In this document: positions 49,140 through 62,736 of the stretch, in pieces
How the letters are laid out: each line of letters opens with the position of its first letter
Position numbering within the stretch: the stretch's first letter is position 1
Assembly (NCBI GenBank): GCA_949825025.1
Contig: OX463780.1
Span: forward strand, 27,928,118-27,992,117
Source: Siphlonurus alternatus
Taxonomy: Eukaryota; Arthropoda; Insecta; Ephemeroptera; Siphlonuridae
DNA: 64,000 nucleotides
Reading direction: 5' to 3'
Program-made: the position numbers and the translations under genes
The notes under the pieces: generated by a model
Told to the model about the DNA's origin: nothing
Databases searched by the model: none
Seen by the model: the letters and a program-made list of their open reading frames with translations, nothing else

Positions 49140-49221
49140 TCTTGTGTTTACGTTGGGTATGCGCTCTTGGAAGTTGCGATTTTCTGTAAATTGATGACAT
49201 TTTCTGGTCCTCTCCATGCAT
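49140..49221 (-). CDS. MEIOC: candidate first coding exon of MEIOC
   Basis: An ATG at 49221 opens 27 codons (MHGEDQKMSSIYRKSQLPRA...) and ends at AAGA|gtaagt, a strong donor. The exon sits at the edge of a CpG-containing, GC-rich stretch (49230-49320) that looks like a promoter. It is on the same strand as, and nearest upstream of, the first certain MEIOC exon. Its phase (1) does not match the next exon (phase 0), so at least one small exon must lie between if the link is right. No homology is recognised in the 27 residues. Confidence 0.45.
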
Positions 49222-49330
49222 TATGCGACCTATCCCATTCCCCAAACCCCCTTTTCTTCTCGACTCAGCTCAGCTGCGCCGACTGCGCTTGTCGTAGCGC
49301 GAGGCTCGCGTCGTAAAAAAACTGACATTA
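49222..49330 (-). promoter_or_regulatory. GC-rich putative MEIOC promoter
   Basis: CpG-rich patch containing GACTGCGCTTGTCGTAGCGCGAG-type sequence and a C-rich tract immediately upstream of the candidate first exon, in otherwise AT-rich DNA. No TATA box seen. Confidence 0.35.
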
Positions 49331-49589
49331 CCAAATTGTCAGGGAGACCCTGCAGACCCACTCAATTAATATACGAAATATTTTAATTGAAAGATTAAAT
49401 ATCGATTTTTATATTATAGACTAAAGATCTTTATTTTTTGCGAGGGCATTACTTTGAAAATATAGTTCATTTTAGATGAAAGCTTTGAATCGTTTGAATG
49501 CAGTACATTGCACGCGCGAAGGGTTTTAAACACATATTTTGTGAGAGAAAAAGATACATAGTGGTTTTAAAGATAATAAACATATTACA

Positions 49590-50715
49590 GGGGCGTAGAC
49601 AAGGGGGAGGGTTATACCTGTTATACCCTCCCCCCCCCCCCCATTTGAGAGCTGAACCTTAGTAAATTTTAAGGGAAAAATAACAGAAAATGTACTCGAC
49701 GGATACGATTTAGATAAAATTTTATGAAAAATTAAAAAACTTTAAAAATTTGTAGCCCCGAAACACATCGTTATTTAATACATAGAATATTTACTTTATT
49801 TAAATTGCGTCCAGTATTATGATTATTTAAGTATACTATAATTCTAATATTATAATTATATTATGTAGTATTCATTATTAAAGTATTTACATGTTTTTGT
49901 ATATGAAGACAAAAGAAGATGTTCAGCATAAAAATTATATTATATATGGTATTTTATTATTTTTAATTAATTATACAGGTATATTACATCTTACAATTAG
50001 GAGTTTTATTGTCTAATGTACAATACTGAACATATAATATCTTTAAAAAAATTATTATTGCAAGTTAAAAAAATCCGATTTTTTAAGTCATTTATTAATT
50101 GTACAGTATACTTAATGTAATAAATTGATTTTCCTGTTTTGAAAATTTAAATATAAATATTTTTTCTTGCTCGCACATCAGTACATCGTCTTAAAATGTG
50201 GCCTATTTTTTTATAAGAAAAAGCAGCGACAAAAATATTGTAACTACATAATTTACGATTTACAAATAATATAAGAAATTTGCTGCAACTTTTCATCGAA
50301 AAAAATAATAGTTCACTCCCCTTTTTTTAAAAAAAAAAAAAAATCACGCATCATGAAACTAATAAAAATAATATAAAGTGGTTATTAGATGAATTACTTG
50401 ATTCAACTAAAATTAGTTACTCAAAGCTTTATTTATTACGTTAGTGCACGTATTGAAAATGAAAAGAAATTAAAAAAATGGGGTGCAAAAAATATAAAAT
50501 TTAAAAAAAATTGTATCAGGTCATACATTCTCTATATATAATATAATAGTATTTTTTCATATCTTTACCCTATATAAAAAAGGGTCGTGTCCTTAAAAAA
50601 AACGCACCTGTGGCGGGCTATTGGGGGGCTATGCCCCCCAAACCCCCCAATGGACTGTTCTCAATCTTTATCTGGAGGACCCTCCCCCCCTCCTTGGACA
50701 AATCCTGGCTACGCC
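49590..50715. mobile_element. hAT-like relic (degenerate ends)
   Basis: The left end CAGGGGCGTAGACAAGG and the right-end words TCCTGGCTACGCC resemble CAGGGGCGTAGCCAGG-type hAT termini. G/C-rich runs (GGGAGGG, CCCTCCCCCCC) sit just inside each. No target duplication, and the right terminus is diverged, so the limits are approximate. Confidence 0.4.
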
Positions 50716-51150
50716 AATCGCCAAAAGTATAAATTTTATTATAAGTTTTGAGAGAGGAGCTTCGTTTAACACAATAATATAAGCTGTACAGAGTGAAACA
50801 CAATTTAATTCATGTTTAATTTTCGGACATAGATTTTGCAATGAACTCAATGAAGGGTTGTTTGTGGAGCTTTGAAACTTTGTACCCTGATGTCCCTGAT
50901 ATAGCTAGCTGAGATACCTTTTTTTATGACCCTGCATGGCCCGTAGTAAATTTTTATTGTTTATTGCACTGACCGAATTGGGTAACCGACCCGTAGATAT
51001 TCGTATATAATGCACAGTAAATTCAGAATAAAATATTATACGTGTATATATGCATAGATCTTGATTTCGATCGAGTCGGAATCACGTACGATATTAATTT
51101 AATAGAGAGCACAATTAATTTAATCAAATGACATGCAGAGAGTGGTATAA

Positions 51151-51637
51151 TGGGGTACTGACAAAAAAAAAAGTCTCAAGTTTTTGTCAACATTTCAAAA
51201 GGCACGAGAATTTCATGAAGAACAAGCCCTATTACAGCATTCTGCGACAATTTCCTGATTTTATATGAATTTTTGAAACCTCTCAAAAATGACGTCATAG
51301 CATTGAATCTTAAATGGGAAAATAGATCAGTTAACATTGCCAAATCACATACTTAATATTGAAAAAATGTAACCAAACCTTACTTTGCAAGGTTTTTAGG
51401 TGCTAGAATCACGATAATGAAGGTTTCAAATTCCTACCACAATAACTTTTTATTTTAGCAATGTTAACTGATGCATTTTCCCATTTAAGATTCAATGCTA
51501 TGACGTCATCAAAAAAAGTTTTAAAAATTCATATAAAATCAGTAAATTGTCTTAGAATGCTCTAATAGGGCTCGTTCATCATAGAATTCACAGTACTTTT
51601 TACTAGTATTGCTAACTCAAATACCGGTCAGTACCCC
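51151..51637 (-). mobile_element. MITE family B, copy 2 (inverted relative to copy 1)
   Basis: Ends TGGGGTACTGAC and GTCAGTACCCCA. The sequence is the complement of the element in the intron of TRPA-like paralog 2. Two TGACGTCA octamers (51290-51297, 51501-51508). ATAA lies outside both ends and may be a target duplication. Confidence 0.85.
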
Positions 51638-51785
51638 AATAATTAATATTAGTTGAATGCGTGATCATTTATGAATGAAAATCGATAAAGATCGAGCAAA
51701 GTGGATGCACAGTCAACGTATGTAAGACAATTGTAAGTGCATGGTCTTATATAACTGATCTTAGATTCCTTTCGCAAATAGAATA

Positions 51786-53740
<1,955 letters not shown>

Positions 53741-55278
53741 TATATATATATATATATATAATTGCTTGAAATATTAATTATATATATTTAATTGTTTGAC
53801 TTTGGAAAATTACGGAGTGGAAATTTGAAGTGCCGTTCATATTATAGTAATAATTTAACGTCTTAATAAGTTACAAAATATTTTCATTATATGTTTACGT
53901 TGCTAGCATAACAGAGAAGATAAATATCACAGTAAAATTGTATGATCACTATCACTAACATCAGTAATTAATTAAAATGTGTTTACTACTGTATAGCGGC
54001 CGCGTCAGAGAAAGATCAAGATAACATCTTTAAATGACTTTTAATGCTCTATCTGACATCACTCTATCACATGATATTATAGTGGTTATATCATGTAAAA
54101 AAAAAATCAGGTGCAGCTTGCTAGGGGCTGGGAATAATATAATTAAGGTACACAGATAATTTTATTCCTGATTTTGACACGATTGAACATTCACGGGACG
54201 ATCGAATGTGGTAGTGATCATGTTGATACTTTTAAGGTCCTCTTTGAATAAATAAACAAAATTGAATAAATAATAATTCCAATGTAGCAGACCATGCCTC
54301 TCAAATTTCAATCCGCATCGCTCTGCCTAGAAAAAAAAAAAAAAAACGCTGGAAATTCTTTTTGGTTGCGGCAAACTAGGAACAGGAGGAAGGAGGAACA
54401 CGTCTTGGTCTTGGGGAAAAAAAAAAAAAAAACAGGATCGAGTGCATCAAAGTTGGCATTTGCACTTAAGTTGTACATGTACTGTACAAGTCCCATATGC
54501 ATATAATATATAGAGATAACGCTCCATCACAGCGCGAGGCAAAAAGACTTGAGCTAATGAGCTATATATGAGCCATACATTTCGGTAGTAATCATTTCCC
54601 ATTTCCCGCGTAATCTGCGTGCAAGTAAAAAGCGCGGTTAACGTCTGCGTCATTGGTGCCACGCCGTCTGCAGCATGCATGCAGACAAGACAACGAGAGG
54701 ACTGGTGTTCGTAAATGCACAATCGATTCATGAATCGATGATTTGATTATTTGTACAGGTGACATAATCATAATTAAGTATTGAAGGAAAATCTAATTTT
54801 TGATCACCATTTGATTGTGTATTTATTTCTATTCATGAACAGAACAATGGTAATAATCTAATAATTTATATAAGGGAGACAACTGTCAGACAAGCGTGAA
54901 CACAAAAAGCGCGGCAAAGAGTAAGCAAGCGTTTCGCCACTTTCGCCAGCATACTGATTTCCCGCGTGAAAATAGAAAAGAACAGCATAGGTCGCGGCAT
55001 AGGTTTGGGCAGAGCGGTCTCCTACGTAGGAGACTGCCCTGGTTTGGGTCAGCGGCGCCACGCTGTCTGGAAAAGCAGACAGAGGAGGGGAGGAGTCTTG
55101 TCAAAAAGCGCGGCAAATATCTGGGGTTGCAGGCGCCACGCTGTCTCTGAACTCTTTAGCTAACTAGAATGGAGAAAAGATGACGGCTATAATATAGGGA
55201 TCGCTAAACTAAACGCAGAGGAAAATTAAAGATAATTATTAATTGTAACTCGATTTAATTAATCACATTATATTTACT

Positions 55279-55309
<31 letters not shown>

Positions 55310-55440
55310 CTAATGTGCTACATTTTAACCTTTAACCACATGATAAATATAAAAATAAGCAATATATATATATATAATATTATTATACAATTAATTTTAA
55401 CACAAATTATGTACAATCTTTAATTGAAAGAAAATACTGT
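53741..55440. other. intergenic, with E2F-like and GC-rich modules at 54.6-55.15 kb
   Basis: No exon recognised. TTTCCCGCG occurs at 54602-54610 and 54958-54966. AAAAAGCGCGG occurs three times (near 54628, 54904 and 55104). The motif GGCGCCACGCTGTCTG or close variants occurs at 54655, 55053 and 55131. A perfect small palindrome TCTCCTACGTAGGAGA lies at about 55018-55033. Confidence 0.4.
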
Positions 55441-55869
55441 CCTAGCTTCGACTATACATTGATACATACACGTGCAGATGCAGACCTCACATTTTTGGAT
55501 ATCCATTAAGAAATTTCGAAGGTTTTATGACGGTCAAATAAAATTAAGATATTGTTTAATGAGTATATCACAGATCATCAGCACAGTAGTATATACATGT
55601 CATGGCACATGCATGGATGAAGTTGGAAGGAGTGTTTCAGTTTCAGAATAACAAAATGATGCAAGTCTTTTCATTTGCGTTTTGGCCCATTCACCTTCAA
55701 AATTGTCCTTTCGATGGTAAAAAAAAAAAAAAAAAAAAAAAAAATGAAAAGAAAAAAGAAATCGGAAAGAACCCGTTAACAAAAATCGACATGAAATGAA
55801 TTTTTAATTAATTCAATCTATTTTTTTTTTTTAAATCAAACCACAATTGGGTACTTCTAATTACTAATT

Positions 55870-56233
55870 ACTTACTAATTGTAAGTTTGAAACCCCGAAC
55901 CTTCCGAAACCCAAGCTTGAGCGTTTCGCGGGCTCTTCCAGAACGGGGGCGGCCACGGCCTTGCAATCCATCCCAACATTTGCCTGCGACTGAGAAAAAC
56001 GTGGAAACCTCAGCCAGGATGGACACTACAGCTTTTGTCAATGAACCGGAAGTGCAATGGTCCAAAGCCAGGGGAACCACACATGGTGTAAAAGCGCAAC
56101 GATTTACCCCTGGGATGAGAAACGTGGTTTTTGTTGAAAATAGTCACCCATCCAACTACTAAGCACGCTCGATGTTGCTTGACTTCGGTGATCTGACGAG
56201 ACCCGATCAAGCGCACTGCGCCACACCTCCCAC
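55870..56233 (-). mobile_element. 5S-rRNA-derived SINE-like element
   Basis: On the minus strand 56222-56143 matches the first two thirds of 5S rRNA, including GTCTCGTCAGATCACCGAAG, an A-box region and TAGTTGGATGGGTGAC (the intermediate element). The match stops, and an unrelated body of about 260 bp follows, ending in an ATTAGTA-type tandem tail at about 55856-55882. This is the architecture of SINE3-type (5S-headed) SINEs. The 5' end of 5S is diverged, so it is not a working 5S gene. Confidence 0.7.
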
Positions 56234-56878
56234 TATCTATTATAATGTATTCGTCCGAAATCTCTGTATATATATTATACTGATAGCGGAATACTCAAAC
56301 AGTATGTATATGCATGGCATATATTTTAGAGATCTTTTGATTTTGTTCTTCATAAAGCTCTTGAACTGCAACGCATAAAATTTTATAAGCTAGACCTTTT
56401 TTAAAATTTAAATATCACATCACCGTATACATAATTTATATTTATATAATATATATTACATATATGCATTGCATATATAATACTTCGATGCACTATTTAC
56501 TATTTGCATAATTGCATTCATGTGGAACACACATCTACTCGATGTATGCGTGCGTAATGCGTTTACGCTCGCTTATGCATATACTGCGAATCCTGCAGCT
56601 ATAATACTAAAAATTGTTCGCTTTAATGAAAGTTGCTGAATAATCTGAATTTAAACCAAATTAATAAAAATGAATAAATTATATAAATATACTGTATGCG
56701 TAGATTAATTAATATCTTATACATATACACAGTAAGTTGACATTTTTTGTAAGCACGAGGCTTTTTCAGGTTTACATGCTCCATGATGCAAGCCATGCGG
56801 CGTCTCGAAAAGGATTGCTTCTAATTAATTATAAATAAATTTTAAGTAGAAAAGGTATATATAATCTTTTAAACTCAC

Positions 56879-56911
56879 CTTGTAATCAGGAGTTTCAAAA
56901 ATACTGCTCAT
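56879..56911 (-). CDS. possible first coding exon, copy A (MSSIFETPDYK)
   Basis: ATG at 56911, eleven codons, then AAG|gtgagt. Copy B (60885-60917) encodes the same eleven residues with the same donor. Upstream on the minus strand both have a 60-80 bp leader, then TTCCCGCG (57032-57039) and CCAAT (57065-57069), a common arrangement in TATA-less promoters. No downstream exon is recognised within the window, so this is either the start of a gene whose remaining exons I cannot see or a duplicated promoter fragment. I do not recognise the protein. Confidence 0.35.
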
Positions 56912-56939
56912 CGCTCTAAAAAAATGATTTTACACTGAA

Positions 56940-57075
56940 GAAATCAAAGCTTTTTCACACACGACTGTTCGGGATTCCCTTCTCGATCGGCGGCGCCATG
57001 CAGTCTGGCAAGCTGGCAAGGCTAGCCTGTCTTCCCGCGTTTTTGACGATTGTCTGGGATTAGACCAATCGTAGG
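56940..57075 (-). promoter_or_regulatory. putative promoter of copy A, with E2F-like and CCAAT motifs
   Basis: GC-rich island in AT-rich DNA with CGGCGCCATGCAGTCTG (56991-57007), TTCCCGCG and CCAAT. It is conserved in copy B at 60961-61080. Confidence 0.35.
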
Positions 57076-57250
57076 TCATTTTTTGTAACATGAGGGTTCG
57101 AGCATGCGCAGCAAGATCAGGCGAGATTGCCGCCAAAGAAAAGATGGCACAGAAATAAATTAGGGTACCATTTCTACCAAATTTGAGGCAGCATATTTTA
57201 TTATCAAATTTTTTATGCAATTCATCTGACTTCGTCAAGAATTAAAACGT

Positions 57251-58359
57251 AAATAATAATAATAATAATGAAAATAAAAACGCTGATTATAATATTATAC
57301 AGTGATGAAGGCAATAATTAGACAAACTTTTTAATTCCCACCCATCAAGTACAGTTAATGAGTTAATTACACTTTTTTTTTGCATTGTTTCCCAAAAAGA
57401 GCAGGAAAAGCGGCAAAGAAACTCGTGAACAACATCAAAGGTCGCCGCGCGGTCAACAGTGTCAACCCTCATAATGAGTGACAGCTATTATATATAGGTA
57501 ACTCATTATCAGGGCTATATGCTCCATTGGGATGGACCGGATGGATTCTTATAAGTTTAACCCTTACGTTATGATTACAAGCATAAAGTTGCTTAATTCA
57601 CTTGCTTCCCCGAAATTTTCACATTAGATTTGGCGACTGGCGTTGTGTGTACGTAAGCCTAGTACATATACAGTATTTGGCCTATTTGCATACATACTGC
57701 ATCTATTTTTTAAAGTTTTTTTTTCCGTCAAATTATTTGTGCATGGACATAAATGCAGCAGTTTGAAAATTTGCATGCACGCATATTTGTTTTATTTTTC
57801 TATTTTTGAAACATTTTTATCTCTATTGCATATGGTTAGATTTTGAGCCGGAAACAAATCCATGATTTATTTGATCTGAGTTCAATTGTGTTTTTAACGC
57901 TTGTTTTTCTTAGTATTATATACATGTAAAATATTATATTGTTTCTCTGCGCTCGTTTAGGTAAAAAGCATCCTTTTTGTACATTTTATTAATAATTTTT
58001 TATTTGTACGAAAAAATTAATGAACCATGCAGTAATAAAAAAAAAAACTCAAGAATATTTTACGGGTAACAATAATATCAATACAAAAAAACAAAAAAAA
58101 ACAAAAAAACAAAAAAAACAACAGTAAAATACTGTCATGCTATACTCATTTGATACAACCGCATGATATATTATATATAAAAACATACAAATAAGATATA
58201 ATATGATACAGTATTATAGTTTAAACACAAGATGCTTCTTTCCGGATATTTAACTTTTTGATTCCGTCAAAACATTAAAAGAATCCACAAATTTTTTCAA
58301 AGTTTGCTCTTTTCTCTAATTGTGTACCATCTTTGAAAGGAATTTTTGTCCTTAGATCT
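57251..58359. other. partly copy-A-specific sequence, no gene seen
   Basis: The stretch 57285-57560 has no counterpart in copy B. 58080-58125 is an A-rich low-complexity run. Confidence 0.35.
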
Positions 58360-58602
58360 TCGATTCGACTATACAATCATATACGTCATGCATACCTTTG
58401 AATGTTCATTAAGAGATTTCCAAGGTTTGATGATGGCCAAATAAAATATACTGCGTGATGTGTATACAGTATACACAATGCACGAATAAAGTTGAAAGCA
58501 TTTTTTCAGTTTTAGAATATCACAGCTATATAAAGTTCTTTTATTTACATTTTAGCCCATTTGACTTAAAAATTTGTCCTTTCAATGAAGACTCCATATT
58601 AA

Positions 58603-59233
58603 AGTAGAGTGTCTACTACAAAAAAGACGACAAAGAAACGAGTTAGTATTTTCTAGAAACAGCTCCAGTGCTCCTACATGAAACAGAAATCCAAAAGATT
58701 CCATCTCACATAGGTTCTCCAAAAAAAAAAATCCAAAGTTAGAAAGAACGCGTCAATTAACATGGGGCCTTACCTGAAAAAAACAACCTCAAATATCTCG
58801 AAAAAATACACCGTTGGGTGGTATGAAAAAACTATAGCCATGTTCTATGGCTCGAGCTGTAACCAAAAGTTGTTTGAAAAACATAAGTTCTCGAATCCGT
58901 TTTCCCGTCATAAAATCAAGAAAAACTCTATAGAAATTTGAGCGATTTTTTTTTTATTCGTTTTTTTGTTAAAGATCGGGTCATAGAATATTGTCATATT
59001 TTTTTCATACCACCTAACGGTGTATTTTTTTCGAGATATTCGAGGGTTTTTTTTAGGTAAGGCCCCATGTTAAGCGACGCATTCACTCTGACTTTGGAAT
59101 TTTTTTTCTGGAGAACCTATGTAAGATGGAATATTTGGATTTCGGTTCCATATATGTAGGAGCACTAGAACTATTTTAAAAAAATACTAACTCAGTTTTC
59201 ATTTTTTGACATCAGCTGATAGACACTCTACTT
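58603..59233. mobile_element. TTAA-flanked palindromic MITE (family C, copy 2), 631 bp
   Basis: Starts AGTAGAGTGTCTA and ends with its complement; TTAA lies outside each end (58599-58602, 59234-59237). The arms pair along most of the length. It shares terminal bases and some sub-terminal words (CCATCTCA, AAATCC-AAAGTT) with 22190-22841, but the centres differ. Confidence 0.85.
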
Positions 59234-59480
59234 TAAAAGCTTGCCTTTTCTTGTCATGCACTAACGAAACATTATACATTGTATATGCATTACATATATG
59301 CATAAATATATTGAAGTTAAGTTCAAATTTAAAAAATATATATTCATGAAATGACCCGTATACACAAAACGATATCACATAAATTTTTAATTCAATTTAA
59401 TTTTAATTCGACCGAAATCTCTGCATAACTGAATACATACCCAATTAAACAGTCATGAGCTCTGCTCGTAAATACAGTCA

Positions 59481-59631
59481 GAAAGAATCGATTTTTATTG
59501 ATGAACCTTATGTTCACTCTTCGCCTGTGAAAAGTTCCCTTCTGCAGCCTTGTTAAGTTGCAGAAAGGAACTTTTCAGAGTCGAGGAGTGTACATGGAAC
59601 ATAAGGTTCATCAATAATAATCGATTCTTTC
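59481..59631. mobile_element. 151-bp palindromic MITE
   Basis: GAAAGAATCGATTTTTATTG and the complementary right end; inner arms GATGAACCTTATGTTC and GAACATAAGGTTCATC, then AAAAGTTCC and GGAACTTTT. Present in copy B only. Confidence 0.8.
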
Positions 59632-60046
59632 CGGTTGTGTACGCGCGAACAGAGCTATGGTAAGTTGTATCATGGATCATGGCTATGGTATGCATATAGG
59701 ACTTGTAATTTTGCTCTTGATAAAGCTTTTGAATTGCAACGCATATAGCTCCCTATAAAATGTGAGATACCCGCCGTAATATCGTTTTTTTTTTTTTTTT
59801 TTTACTTCGAAGCTGCAGTACTTGCAGAGTTGCATTCACGCATATCACTCGATGTATGCTTTTACGCTTACGCATATCACTCGATGTATGCTTTTACGCT
59901 TATGCATATTATATTATATACTTCAATCCTGCAGCTAATATATACTATACTAAAAATTGTTAAATAATAAAAGTCGTTCAATAATCTGAATTTAAACCAA
60001 ATTAATAAAAATGAATAATTTATATAAATATACTGTATGCATAAAT

Positions 60047-60684
60047 CAGGGATCGGATGCGGATGCAGATGCAAGATGCACACGGATGCGCAAAAATGGG
60101 CTTGCATCCGCATCCGTGCATCCCAGATGCAGAGGGAAAAATGAATGCATCTGGATGCGCATCCCAGATGCACGGGAAAAAATGCATGCATCCGGATGCG
60201 CATCCCAGATGCATGAAAAATAAATTTGCATCCGGATGCGCATCCACGGATGCACGAAAAATAAATTTGCATCCATATAACACTTTTTTTTTTCTCTTTT
60301 TTTTTCTCAGGTTTTTTGCTAATGGCCTCTAAATAAATCTTTAACACGAGGCATTTTTTTAACATTTATTTGCCACTTGTTTAAAATTGCAAGAAACAAA
60401 GTGTATTATAAAAACCAAAGATCGGATGCAGATGCAAGATGCACACGGATGCGCAAAAATGGGCTTGCATCCGCATCCGTGCATCCCAGATGCACGGGAA
60501 AAAATTAATGCATCCGGATGCGCATTCCAGTTGCATGGAAAATAAATTTGCATCCGGATGCGCATCCCAGATGCATGAAAAATGAATTTGCATCCGGATG
60601 CGCATCCAAGGATGCACGAAAAATTAATTTGCATCCGGATGCGCATCTCGGATGCACGAAAAAAACGCGTGCATCCGGTCCCTG
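60047..60684. mobile_element. hAT-type non-autonomous element with GGATGC repeats, copy 2 (638 bp, inverted)
   Basis: Ends CAGGGATCGGATGC and GCATCCGGTCCCTG; exact 8-bp duplication GCATAAAT at 60039-60046 and 60685-60692. It is the reverse complement of the 29376-30015 copy along its whole length, including the spacer with AGGCCATTAGCAAAAAACCT. Confidence 0.92.
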
Positions 60685-60884
60685 GCATAAATTAATTAAA
60701 ATATTTTATAATTAAGTCAGTCAAAGACATTTTTTTTTATAAAGCACAATTAATGATTTTTTCACGTTTACGCGTACGCCATGCAAGCCATGCGGCGTGT
60801 CAGGCGTGTGTTATACGTTTCAAAAATGATTGCTTCTAATTAATTATAAATCAGTTAATAGAAAAGGTAACTCTCTAAACTCAC

Positions 60885-60917
60885 CTTGTAATCAGGAGTT
60901 TCAAAAATACTGCTCAT
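60885..60917 (-). CDS. possible first coding exon, copy B (MSSIFETPDYK)
   Basis: Same eleven codons and gtgagt donor as in copy A. Upstream, TTCCCGCG lies at 61041-61048 and CCAAT at 61074-61078. Conservation of the coding bases and donor, while the intron side has diverged, hints at selection, but the exon is too short to be sure. Confidence 0.35.
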
Positions 60918-61171
60918 CGCTCTAAAAAAAATGATTTTACACTGAAGAAATAAAAGCTTTTTCACACACGACTCTTCGGGATTCCCTTCTCGATCGGCGG
61001 CGCCAAGCAGTCTGGCTGCGTCTGGCAAGGCTAGCCTGTCTTCCCGCGTTTTTGACGACTGTCTGGGATTAGACCAATCATAGGTCATTTTTGAAACATG
61101 AAGATTCGAGCATGCGCAGTAAGATCAAGCGAAATTGCCGCCAAAGAAAAGAGCAGCGTACAGAAATAATA

Positions 61172-61294
61172 TAGGCCTGTTCGTAAACCCTGCTCGGTGT
61201 ACACTTTCTACACCCAATCAACCTTATGTACATGCGAGATAAGGTCGATTGGGTAAAGAAAGTGTACACCGAGCAGGGTTTACGAACAGGCCTA
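61172..61294. mobile_element. 123-bp palindromic MITE
   Basis: TAGGCCTGTTCGTAAACCCT and its exact complement at the right; arms pair through AGTGTACACCGAGCAGGG. It is absent at the equivalent place in copy A (between the AGAAATAA and TACCATTTCTACC words). Confidence 0.8.
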
Positions 61295-61426
61295 ATGTAA
61301 TCGAGTAATAAGTGTACGGGCAGTGTACCATTTCTACCAAATTTGAGTCAGCAAAAGAGCAAATTTTATAATTAAATCTTCTATGTACGCAATTCATCTA
61401 ACATAATCCGTCAAGAAGGTATAACG

Positions 61427-61717
61427 AATGGAGGCTTCAAGTGATGCGCATTCGCTGCGCAACTGTTTGTCGCTAAGGTCCATCTTGCACTTGAAAATGA
61501 AGCAAAGTGTTTTTTTAACTTTTCTCGGTTATAAATCAAGTAAAAAATCTAAATCTCAAATTACCTACTTTATTTTTCAGTTTGGACCAAAGTTCCGTAA
61601 AGGAATTATCCCTGAAAATTCTTATTCTTGGTGAAAAAACGAATTCACGTTTTTTTTACATAGGTTTGGTATAGCGGGTGGGATCACCGAAAAATCAGCT
61701 GACTTGAAGCCTCTATT
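61427..61717. mobile_element. 291-bp MITE with AATGGAGGCTTCAAGT ends
   Basis: Inverted ends AATGGAGGCTTCAAGT and ACTTGAAGCCTCTATT. It interrupts copy B between GTCAAGAA and AAAACGTAAA, which are contiguous (bar a few bases) in copy A near 57236. Confidence 0.7.
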
Positions 61718-61958
61718 AAAACGTAAAAATAATACTATAATCAATAAAACGCCGATTTTTTATTTAGATTTGGCGTTTATATACATATACTGCACCTATT
61801 TTTTAACCGAATTTTTCTGTCAAAATTATTTGAGCATGCATGGACATATATATATTATGCATGCAGCAATTCGAAAATGCTTGCAATGTGCACGCAATTT
61901 TTTTTAAACTTCTTTAGACGTTTCATCATCATTTTCATATATTATATGGTTATAGATG

Positions 61959-62736
61959 CTAAAGGCCTTATGAACCAGAGGGCATACGTGACCAAAATGT
62001 GTCAATTGCCCCAAAATACCAACCAACCAACCGGCCTTATGAACCTTTTCACAGTATTAAGTACACGGTTAGCTTTGCTTCAGTGTGATTCGGCTGCATA
62101 TTTTTTTTTTTTTTTTTTCAGTAGCACAAATATCAGAGATAATAGCCGATGAAGAAGCACCTGTGACGTCACTCACGCTCATTCAGCTTTGACAATATAA
62201 GGAAATCCCTGCAAAAGATAGGTTCACTCCCGCTGCAACCACGGCCACAATTTTACTTCTGGAATTTTGAAACTTTACCAGGGCAGTCTTGATAGTATTT
62301 GTTAAATAGACTGAAATAATTTTTTTGGTGGCGTATGTACAGACTGAGTTATTGCGGTAGCAAGATAAGCCAAAAATTTAACATTGTTTTCCTATACAAC
62401 ATTTTTGCTCCTTTCTACCGCAATAACTCGGTTTGTATGAATGTCATAAAAAAAAAATCTTTCAAGCTATTTGTAAAATACTATCTGGTAAATTTTCAAA
62501 ATTTCAGAAGTCAAATTGTGGCCGCGCGTGGTTGCAGCGGGAGTGAACCTATCTTTTGCAGGGATTTCCCTATATTGTCACCGCTGAATGAGCGTGAGTG
62601 ACGTCACAGGTTCCTTTTCATCGGCTATTATCTCTGATATTTGTGCTGCTGAAACAAAAAATGTTATGCAGCCGAATCGTACTAAAGCAAAGCTTACCGT
62701 GTACTTAATATTGTGCAAAGGTTCATAAGGCCTTTA
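61959..62736. mobile_element. 778-bp palindromic MITE with a repeated left end
   Basis: Ends TAAAGGCCTTATGAACC and the complement. Arms share CAAATATCAGAGATAATAGC, ATAGGTTCACTCCCGCTGCA and TGACGTCA at mirrored sites (62164-62171, 62599-62606). The GGCCTTATGAACC end word occurs twice on the left, about 70 bp apart. Confidence 0.8.

Larger units (their letters stand above)
55440..57860. repeat. segmental duplication, copy A
   Basis: Collinear with 58360-61920 (copy B). Matched stretches include the region around 55490-55700, CCGAAATCTCTG near 56257, CTTGAACTGCAACGCATA near 56350, the block 56800-57250, and ATTTGGCG...CATGGACAT near 57630-57750. The copies are clearly diverged. Copy A has a 5S-derived SINE that copy B lacks. 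Confidence 0.75.
58360..61920. repeat. segmental duplication, copy B
   Basis: Collinear with 55440-57860 but expanded by five element insertions that copy A lacks (58603-59233, 59481-59631, 60047-60684, 61172-61294, 61427-61717), each recognisable because copy A reads through the site or nearly so. Confidence 0.75.

Noticed and set aside
55600..55782. Minus-strand exon-like frame following the MSSIFETPDYK exon (ends in MHVP)
   Set aside because: The equivalent frame in copy B is broken, it begins in a poly-Phe run from a homopolymer, and there is no convincing acceptor in phase.
56143..56222. Genuine 5S rRNA gene
   Set aside because: The similarity covers only part of 5S, with a diverged 5' end and an unrelated continuation; better explained as a SINE head.
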